Below, one piece after another: positions 1 to 6,001 of a stretch of DNA of 27,179 bases. The position numbers and the translations under genes are program-made. The notes below the pieces were generated by a model. The model did no database searches and had not been told where the DNA came from. It saw only the letters and a program-made list of their open reading frames with translations. Source of the DNA: Strigomonas culicis. Taxonomy: Eukaryota; Euglenozoa; Kinetoplastea; Trypanosomatida; Trypanosomatidae. The first letter of the stretch is position 1, and every line of letters begins with the position of its first letter. The DNA lies in NCBI GenBank assembly GCA_000482145.1, contig AUXH01000219.1, forward strand, positions 1 to 27,179. Reading direction: 5' to 3'.

Positions 1-31
<31 letters not shown>
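1..31. repeat. (TA)n microsatellite
   Basis: About fifteen uninterrupted TA units at the very start of the window. The left end may be truncated by the window edge. Confidence 0.95.
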
Positions 32-34
<3 letters not shown>

Positions 35-397
35 GCTTTCCTTCGGTTGCCTTTCTCCATCTTTGCACGGAGAAGGGCGAGAGGAGGAAATAATAAAAAC
101 ACACGGAAATCAATTTAAAAAGAGAATTTTCTTTTTCATACTGTTACCATAGGCTGTACGTGTGTTTCATACATTAAAAAAAAAGATAACTGTTGTTGTA
201 TTAGCTATCCCCCTTTCTCTTTCTCTCTATCCCTCACACTCTCTCTTTATTCTTTTTTATGTTTTATGTGGTTGTAGTAGTAGGAGAACATTTAGTTGTT
301 TGACCATCTCCGTACAAGAACGTCAGCTCGTGCTATCACGTAATAAACCGATCGCCACGACGCGCAACACCAACAACAACGATCAAGCCATACGCAA

Positions 398-401
<4 letters not shown>

Positions 402-432
<31 letters not shown>
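402..432. repeat. (AC)n microsatellite
   Basis: An uninterrupted 31-base AC run about 190 bases before the start codon at 621. It lies upstream of both candidate splice acceptors of the next gene (499 and 617), so it is probably outside that mature mRNA. Confidence 0.95.
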
Positions 433-433
<1 letters not shown>

Positions 434-470
434 CAATACGAACACAAGGCTTTGCATACACTTAATTAGA

Positions 471-499
471 CCCTTTTTTTCTCCCCCTTTTTTAATCAG
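471..499 (+). promoter_or_regulatory. Polypyrimidine tract and candidate spliced-leader acceptor
   Basis: A 23-base C/T tract at 471-493 is followed by the first AG at 498-499. Trans-splicing here would give a 121-base 5' UTR with no ATG before 621. A second tract at 536-550 has its first downstream AG only at 616-617, which would leave a three-base leader. Both are inferred from the known tract-plus-AG rule. Confidence 0.5.
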
Positions 500-620
500 T
501 TGTTTCTTTTGCTTTTCTTTATTGTATTGACATATTCTTTTTTTTTTTTTACAATTATTATTTCAAACGTTTGTGTATATCTGTATCTATATATCCGTTT
601 TAATACACAAAAAACAGGAA

Positions 621-3600
621 ATGAAACTCAAGCTAGTCGTCTATTGCGACCAAGACAAGGAGCCGCTGACGCTGCCGATCCTGGAGGCGCCCGCCACGGT
701 CGCCGATCTGACCGCCCTGTTGGAGCAGCACACGCAGCGGCGGCCGAGGCTGCTCTCCTACTGGAACTACAGTACGGAGGGCTACGCGACGCTCGAGGCG
801 ATGGAGCAGCTGCAGCAGCCGCTCGCGGCCGTGCGCGGCGCGGCCGGCGACACCTACCGCGCGCAGCTGTGGGTGGAGTCCGCTCTCCTCGTCCTGGAGC
901 CGCTGGACCCCGTGCGCGACGCGAAGGAGTTCACCGAGCTCGCGAACCACGTGAAGCGATGGACGGGCAACCGCTACGTCACCTTCGAACTGCAGAAGGC
1001 CGCGCGGGTCTACTACCCGTACCTCGCGCGCCGCTTCGACGAGACGCGGACGCGGGACCTGCACGACGGCAAAGATCAGGTGCGCCTGCTTTACTACAGC
1101 AACAACGCGTGGTCGACGACGCAGGCGGTGCAGTTCGGCTTCCTGCTCCGCGACGACGTGCCGGTCGCGGCGGCGGGAGGGGCGAACACGTCGATTTCGT
1201 CCGTCCCCAGCCCGCGCGGCGGCGGAGCCGCGCGGACCAACACTAAGCGGAACCCGTTCATGTTCTGCAGCGCGATGCTCGACCCGGCGGCGAAGCACCC
1301 GCCGCTGCAGGAGCGGCACAAGGTGCTGCTCTGCGAGGTGGCGCCCGGCCGCCCGTGGCTCTCCGACGTCCCGCTGTTGGACCCGTCGGCGCCGACCGTG
1401 GCGCCGGACGGCTACGACTCCGTCTTCTACGAGGAGGAGGTGAACCTGCAGGACCGACGGCCCAAGGCGATGCAGTACACGCGGCAGATGCCGCCGCTCA
1501 CGCAGGTGCGCATCAGCCGCAGCTACCAGGCGCTGCCGCGCTACGTGCTGACCGTCCTCCCGCAGAAGCGCGAGCAGCCCATCAAGGGCAGCGCGTCGTC
1601 CCCGGAGACGCAGGACCGCTTTGTGCTGGACGGCGCCGACGAGCGGGCGGCCGCGTCCGCGCTCTTCCGGCGGCCATCCGTCGCCCGCGCGCAGTCGTCT
1701 GCGGCCTCGCGCCGGTCGTCCGTGCCGCCCAGCACGTCGTCGCGCGGGGTGAGCCTCGCGCGGACGCCAACCACGCCGCAGCGCTGCTCCGTCTCGTTCT
1801 CCCTCGAGCCCGGCGCCGCGCCGCCGGGCTCGGTGAAGTCCTCGCCGAAGCCGCTCGTGACGCTCGTGCCGGCGTCGCTGCTGACGCCGCCGCTGAGTCC
1901 GCAGACGATTCTGAGCGGCAGCGCCTCGGACCGCACTGCCGGCAGCCGGTCAGGCGCCGCGGCCCCGGCGCTGATCCCGTCGCCGAGGCCGGCGGCGGCC
2001 GCCGCGCGGTCCTCATCCCGCACGCGCGCGACGGCGCCGGTGCCGGTCTCGGGCCGCCGGCGGTCATCCAGCGGCCGCCGACGGTCATCCAGCGGCGGAC
2101 GGCAGTCGTCCAGTGTTCGGCGACGGTCATCCAGCGGCGGACGGCAGTCGTCCAGTGTTCGGCGACGGTCATCCAGCGGCCGGCGGCGGTCGGCGTCGTC
2201 GCAGCGCAGCGGGCGGCGGCGCTCCTCCGCCTCCCCCCGCAGGGGCAGCACGGTGAAGAGCCCGGCACCGCCGTCCACGAACCTGCGCTGCGCCGTGCAC
2301 AGCGCACAGGCGACGACGCTCTTCTGCCGCAGCTGCCACAAGCTGGTCTGTCCCTACTGCGCCAGCATCGGCGCGCACAAGGGGCACGACGTAGTGGAGG
2401 CGGAGGCCGAGGCGGAGCGCGTGCGCCACGCGGTGCAGGAGCTCTGCCACGACCTGTCGCAGTGGCTGGACCACTTCCAGCGCGTCGATCGACAGCTGCG
2501 CTCTGAGCGAGACCGCCTGCAGCAGCGGCAGGTGCAGCGCGCGCAGGGCCTCCACGGGCAGCTGGAGGAGCTGCGCCGCGCCCTCGACGCGCGTGAGCAC
2601 GCGCTGCGGCAGCAGCTCGCCGACGGCGCGCAGAAGCTCGCGCCGCCCGTGGCGGAGGCGGAGCGGGTCTGTGTCAAGTACGCCGACACGCTGGGGCCGC
2701 TGGAGGAGGCGCTCCGCGTGTACGAGCGCGGGCCGGCCGAGGGCCGCGCCAAGGCAGCCACGCTGCAGTTTCTCACGACGGCGCCGCGGCTGCTGAAGGA
2801 CGCGCTGCACTTCTTCAAGATGCGGGACCGGCGGGAGGAGGGGCGGCTGCGCGCGGCGGTGGCCGCCGTCCGCGCCACCGGGGCGCAGCTGGACGACCTC
2901 CTGACGCAGCTGCCCATCGCGGACCTCCGCGAGCGCATCGCGGCGCTGAGCCTGCCCAGCGGCGGCAGCCCCGCGCCGGCCCCGCCGCCGGTGGCCACGC
3001 CCGACACGAGTGCGGTCCGTGGCGGCAGCCGCTACGAGGACTGGAGCACAACCCCGCTGCTACCGGGCGGCGCGGCTGCCGACGGCGCCGCGCTCGCGCT
3101 CGTCGAGCGCTGCCTGCTGGACCTGCAGCGCGGGCACCTCTGGACGATCCAGGACCCGGCGCAGCTCTTCTGCCCGGGCCAGAACCGCGCGGTGTGCTCG
3201 ACGCCCTTCCGTCTGCTCGGCGTCGACTGGGAGCTGCGCATCGGCGCGCTGCCGCAGGACCCGCAACAGGGCTACCTCGGCGCGCCCGGCGACGGCGGCG
3301 CGGCGCGGCGGCCGACGCCGCGCAGCTACGACCTGCGGCAGGGCGCCGCGGTGAGCGGCGCGTGGCTGGAGGAGGGCGCGTCCGCGGAGGACCAGTGGCT
3401 CGGGCTCTTCCTGCTGCCGCAGGGGCACCGCCTGCGGCTTGATTTCCGCGTCATCGCCTTCTCCGAGGTGACGTGGACGGAGTGGAAGGTGACGGGGTGG
3501 TCCGCGGCGTACGTCGGGCGCGGGTGGGGCCTCTACCCGTTCCTCCGTCGCCAGGACCTCATGCGGACGGACAAGCTGGCACGGGATAATGCCGTAAAGA

Positions 3601-3632
3601 TATGCATTGCACCGCTGAGCGACCCGTACTGA
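621..3632 (+). CDS. PARP-like domain, B-box zinc finger, coiled-coil and MATH domain protein
   Basis: Predicted protein of 1003 residues. The ATG at 621 is the first after the candidate splice sites and sits where GC-rich coding sequence begins. Residues 1-90 look like a small beta-grasp-type region. Residues about 90-315 follow the PARP catalytic fold by eye: LARRFDE, then VRLLYYSN where active PARPs have LFHGT, then LLCEVAPG, GYDSV and QALPRYV. The usual His-Tyr-Glu triad positions appear to be Tyr159, Met214 and Gln295, so activity is doubtful. A Ser/Arg/Pro-rich linker with RS repeats spans about 330-550. A complete B-box (Cys557, His560, Cys569, Cys572, Cys577, Cys580, His586, His589) precedes a coiled coil to about 680. 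Residues about 835-1000 read as a MATH/TRAF domain (Trp841, WELRI, WGLYPFL at 969, DNAVKICI). B-box, coiled coil and MATH recall TRIM37, but no RING is seen. Existence is near certain; the PARP-like call is moderately sure. Confidence 0.85.
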   Translation: MKLKLVVYCDQDKEPLTLPILEAPATVADLTALLEQHTQRRPRLLSYWNYSTEGYATLEAMEQLQQPLAAVRGAAGDTYRAQLWVESALLVLEPLDPVRDAKEFTELANHVKRWTGNRYVTFELQKAARVYYPYLARRFDETRTRDLHDGKDQVRLLYYSNNAWSTTQAVQFGFLLRDDVPVAAAGGANTSISSVPSPRGGGAARTNTKRNPFMFCSAMLDPAAKHPPLQERHKVLLCEVAPGRPWLSDVPLLDPSAPTVAPDGYDSVFYEEEVNLQDRRPKAMQYTRQMPPLTQVRISRSYQALPRYVLTVLPQKREQPIKGSASSPETQDRFVLDGADERAAASALFRRPSVARAQSSAASRRSSVPPSTSSRGVSLARTPTTPQRCSVSFSLEPGAAPPGSVKSSPKPLVTLVPASLLTPPLSPQTILSGSASDRTAGSRSGAAAPALIPSPRPAAAAARSSSRTRATAPVPVSGRRRSSSGRRRSSSGGRQSSSVRRRSSSGGRQSSSVRRRSSSGRRRSASSQRSGRRRSSASPRRGSTVKSPAPPSTNLRCAVHSAQATTLFCRSCHKLVCPYCASIGAHKGHDVVEAEAEAERVRHAVQELCHDLSQWLDHFQRVDRQLRSERDRLQQRQVQRAQGLHGQLEELRRALDAREHALRQQLADGAQKLAPPVAEAERVCVKYADTLGPLEEALRVYERGPAEGRAKAATLQFLTTAPRLLKDALHFFKMRDRREEGRLRAAVAAVRATGAQLDDLLTQLPIADLRERIAALSLPSGGSPAPAPPPVATPDTSAVRGGSRYEDWSTTPLLPGGAAADGAALALVERCLLDLQRGHLWTIQDPAQLFCPGQNRAVCSTPFRLLGVDWELRIGALPQDPQQGYLGAPGDGGAARRPTPRSYDLRQGAAVSGAWLEEGASAEDQWLGLFLLPQGHRLRLDFRVIAFSEVTWTEWKVTGWSAAYVGRGWGLYPFLRRQDLMRTDKLARDNAVKICIAPLSDPY
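2084..2167 (+). repeat. Two exact 42-bp tandem repeats encoding an RS-rich segment
   Basis: Two identical 42-base units (2084-2125 and 2126-2167) encode 14 residues each, pattern SSSGGRQSSSVRRR. Partial copies flank them from about 2047 to 2250. The length keeps the reading frame. The product is an Arg/Ser-rich, probably disordered and phosphorylatable stretch just before the B-box. Confidence 0.92.
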
Positions 3633-4224
3633 CCCCCCCCCCCTTTCCATTGCCACTTTCTCTGCGTGCGCGCTGCGCAGGGCAAAGGGAGGCTACATAG
3701 TTCTGTTTTGCAGTTCATTGTTCTTGGGCTTCTTTTTTTTTTTTTCGTGTTTTGTCTGTCTTTGCGTGCACCGTCAGATACCCTTTCATGAGTGATACTG
3801 GTTGACTTTTTCCTTTTTTCCACTTTCCAGTTGTTCTACTCTTTAGACCTTTTTTCTTTTGTTTTCCCCCCTTTTGTCTTTTTTCATCTTTGTAACAGTA
3901 CAGAACGATAGAGCTATACGAGCTAGAGTATTCTTTTTTTATTTTTTGCTGTAGTCGGCCAAAATAGAAGTATATGTAGTCGCAGAGGAAACAAAGCATC
4001 GAGTGCACGAAGCGGACAACGCGTTCTCTCAATCATGTGGTGTGCATCTGTGTGACGGTGTGTTCAATCTCTTGACCCTTCCCCTCTCCACTCAAGAAAC
4101 AAAAAACAAAAACCTCTTTTTTTATCAGCTAGTTTTGCATCTTGACCTCATTTATATTAATAGCTCGAGTCATTTACCGTTTTTTTTTTCTTCCCTTTCA
4201 GTAGCTTGGCATTTTATTTAAAAC
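3633..4224. other. Intergenic region between the MATH-domain gene and the coiled-coil gene
   Basis: Begins with a C-rich run directly after the stop codon, then AT-rich sequence with several pyrimidine tracts (about 3727-3745, 3806-3835 and 3848-3890) expected in a 3' UTR. No supported coding region or RNA gene is visible. Short open frames on either strand consist mostly of Lys or Phe runs. Confidence 0.8.
4180..4201 (+). promoter_or_regulatory. Polypyrimidine tract and candidate spliced-leader acceptor
   Basis: A near-perfect T/C tract (4180-4199) runs straight into a CAG at 4199-4201. It gives a 23-base 5' UTR without an upstream ATG and supports the start at 4225. This is one of the clearest acceptors in the window. 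Confidence 0.75.
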
Positions 4225-5295
4225 ATGATTCCAGGGCAGGATGCGGTGACATCGCCTCTAGGTTCTAGTGGGAATAATAATTCTATCCGGTCTAGCCCGG
4301 TTCATGAGAAGGCGAAGAGCGTGGAAGGCGTGCGTCCACAAGGTGTAAGTTGTTTTTCGGCTCCGACGCCAGCACCGGGCATATCGACGGGGCATGCCAC
4401 CTGCGTTTCGGCGCAGGACTGGAAACAAAAGATGAGCACTTTAGAGAGAACTATCACCGATCGCATCACCGCGACGCAAAAAGAATCGCGGAAGGACTTG
4501 GATGCGCTGCACGAGCGTCTTTCAGTGGTGGAGGACCTGAGGCAAGCGGTGTTCCTGCTGAACGAACGGCTTGTGGCCTCACAAAACACCATCAACGTGA
4601 TTCCTTTAGAGTTATCGGTGAATTTATTCATCAAAGAGTGCCGCAGCCGATTCAACGATATCGATGCCGCACTTGCCAGGTTGCTGGCAGGTCCCCAAGC
4701 GGCGGGGGTCGCGCCACGTCCCCCGATGGGCTTCACTCACAACTGCAGCCCCATGCAGGGCAGTCTGGCCGGGCAGTTCGCGCAGGGGATGTCGACGCAA
4801 CAGGCCGCTTCGTCACCTCACTTCGGGCAACAGGGGCCCGCGCCTTACGTTTCGATGAAATCATTCTTTGGTGTCTCTCCCATGCAGTGGGGGGCAGCGT
4901 CTCCGCCGGTCGCCACAGCCTTCGATCCGGAGGACCCGCTGACGTGGAAGGCGGCTTTCGAATCCCCCCAGTCCGTGCAGGTGCTCGTGCGGGTGCAGCA
5001 ACTGTTTATGGGCGGGCGGGCGCCGTGGAACGTCGAGGTCGCAGCGGCCGCGGGCGCGCTCGTCGAGTGGATTGAGTCCGCCAAAGCGTATCCCTCCCTG
5101 TTCCAGGCCCAGCGCAGCGTCGCGCGGTATCTCGCGTGCCACTTGTACGTGTGTATGCACGGTGACAGCTTGAGCCCCGCCCAGCGCGAGCAGCTGCTGA
5201 CCCGCTTTATCGGATCTTCCTGCGGCTACCCGACGTTGGATGCCATGGTGACGGAGCTACGTCGCGAGGAGACGGCCAAAAGTGATACACACTAA
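4225..5295 (+). CDS. Hypothetical coiled-coil protein
   Basis: A 356-residue protein I do not recognise. The start is the first ATG after a strong splice acceptor (4200-4201). Residues 1-60 are Ser/Gly/Pro-rich and probably disordered. Residues about 65-155 are rich in heptad-like helix (KQKMSTLERTI, RKDLDALHERLSVVEDLR, LFIKECRSRFNDIDAALARLL) and likely form a coiled coil. Residues about 155-230 are a Gly/Pro/Gln/Met-rich linker. Residues about 235-350 look like a compact helical domain (DPLTWKAAFESPQSVQVLV, PAQREQLLTRFIG). No signal peptide, membrane segment or catalytic motif is visible. The first half is clearly less GC-rich and uses more mixed codons than the neighbouring genes. A structural or scaffold role is possible but is only inference. 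Confidence 0.85.
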   Translation: MIPGQDAVTSPLGSSGNNNSIRSSPVHEKAKSVEGVRPQGVSCFSAPTPAPGISTGHATCVSAQDWKQKMSTLERTITDRITATQKESRKDLDALHERLSVVEDLRQAVFLLNERLVASQNTINVIPLELSVNLFIKECRSRFNDIDAALARLLAGPQAAGVAPRPPMGFTHNCSPMQGSLAGQFAQGMSTQQAASSPHFGQQGPAPYVSMKSFFGVSPMQWGAASPPVATAFDPEDPLTWKAAFESPQSVQVLVRVQQLFMGGRAPWNVEVAAAAGALVEWIESAKAYPSLFQAQRSVARYLACHLYVCMHGDSLSPAQREQLLTRFIGSSCGYPTLDAMVTELRREETAKSDTH

Positions 5296-5618
5296 CGGCC
5301 GCATTGGGCCCGGGTGGGCGGTGAGCAGGACCGGCGTAGCCCATGCTCAGAAAAAGAAAAGAAAAGAGAGCGTGTGCGATGGGTATGCGACCGACACACC
5401 ACACTGGATCACATTTCGACCTCATCCCTTCCCCCAGTGGGCGGTAAGGCGCATGCGGCGTGAGATTGGGGCGTCTGCGAGGCGATGGGCACGTCGATAC
5501 CGTGCTTCCCATAACGATTCATGAAGCTCGACTGGGTGTTTTTTTTTTTTTTCGCTTTGCGTAGCGTACGATCCTACGTGGCTTGCAGGCATGACTTGCC
5601 GCATTTGCACGCGATCCA

Positions 5619-5661
5619 CTTTCCTTTTTTCTTCTTCTCATTCTCTTTCTCCGTTTTACAG
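5619..5661 (+). promoter_or_regulatory. Polypyrimidine tract and candidate spliced-leader acceptor
   Basis: Pyrimidine-rich 5619-5657 is followed by an AG at 5660-5661. A second, shorter candidate is the pyrimidine-rich stretch at 5704-5734 with an AG at 5739-5740. Either leaves 6002 as the first ATG of the lipase message. Confidence 0.65.
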
Positions 5662-5940
5662 TACAAAAAAGAAAAAAAAGAAAAAAGCGTATCGATAAAC
5701 AGGCCCACCCCCCTTACTCGCTTTTCCGCTTCGCACCAAGGTAAAGAGAGTGGGGGAGACACATATCACTCTGTACATCTCAGCTAGTGCGGATAAAAGT
5801 CATTCACTTTATTTGTGATAGCGAACAGAAATTCTGTAATCGCAACAAGACTACAGAAACAACAACAAAAACAGAATAATAATAAAAAAAACAATCAAGA
5901 CAGACAGGTAAACAAATAAAAACCATCCTCACCCCCAAAA

Positions 5941-5966
5941 CAACAGCAACAACAACAACAACAACA
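5941..5966. repeat. (CAA)n-rich stretch in the predicted lipase 5' UTR
   Basis: About eight CAA-like units end some 35 bases before the lipase start codon. The stretch is unstructured and G-poor, and should lie within the transcribed leader. Confidence 0.85.
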
Positions 5967-6001
5967 TCGTAGACCGCAGCGACTGGACGGCGGAGGGACA
6001 C

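Larger units (their letters stand above)
1..620. other. Intergenic region upstream of the PARP-like/B-box/MATH gene
   Basis: AT-rich, low-complexity sequence with no convincing gene. It begins with a TA dinucleotide run that may continue outside the window, holds a CA repeat at about 402-432, and has two pyrimidine tracts (471-493 and 536-550). This composition is typical of a trypanosomatid spacer containing the 3' UTR of one gene and the 5' UTR of the next. A 122-codon open frame at 162-530 is made of Leu/Ser/Phe and a His-Thr run read from the CA repeat, so it is not treated as a gene. Confidence 0.8.
5296..6001. other. Intergenic region upstream of the lipase gene
   Basis: The first 225 bases are unusually GC-rich for a spacer but show no long ATG-started frame; the best is 35 codons from 5343. 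From about 5539 it becomes T-rich, with a T run at 5539-5552 and a strong pyrimidine tract at 5619-5657. It then turns A-rich, with A/G runs at 5663-5685 and CAA repeats near 5941-5966. No ATG lies between 5662 and 6002, so the A-rich portion is best read as a roughly 340-base 5' UTR. Confidence 0.7.

Noticed and set aside
162..530. 122-codon frame in the first spacer
   Set aside because: Composed of simple repeats, including His-Thr from the CA run; no coding-like composition.
573..620. Upstream extension of the first gene from a GTG at 573
   Set aside because: It reads as AT-rich leader, has no ATG, and includes the AG at 616-617. The ATG at 621 marks the composition change.
621..2280. A RING finger before the B-box, as in true TRIM proteins
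   Set aside because: No Cys/His pattern of RING type exists in the first 550 residues.
1355..2506. 383-codon alternate frame inside the PARP-like/B-box/MATH gene
   Set aside because: Low-complexity shadow of the true frame. The true frame contains the ordered Cys/His ligands of a B-box.
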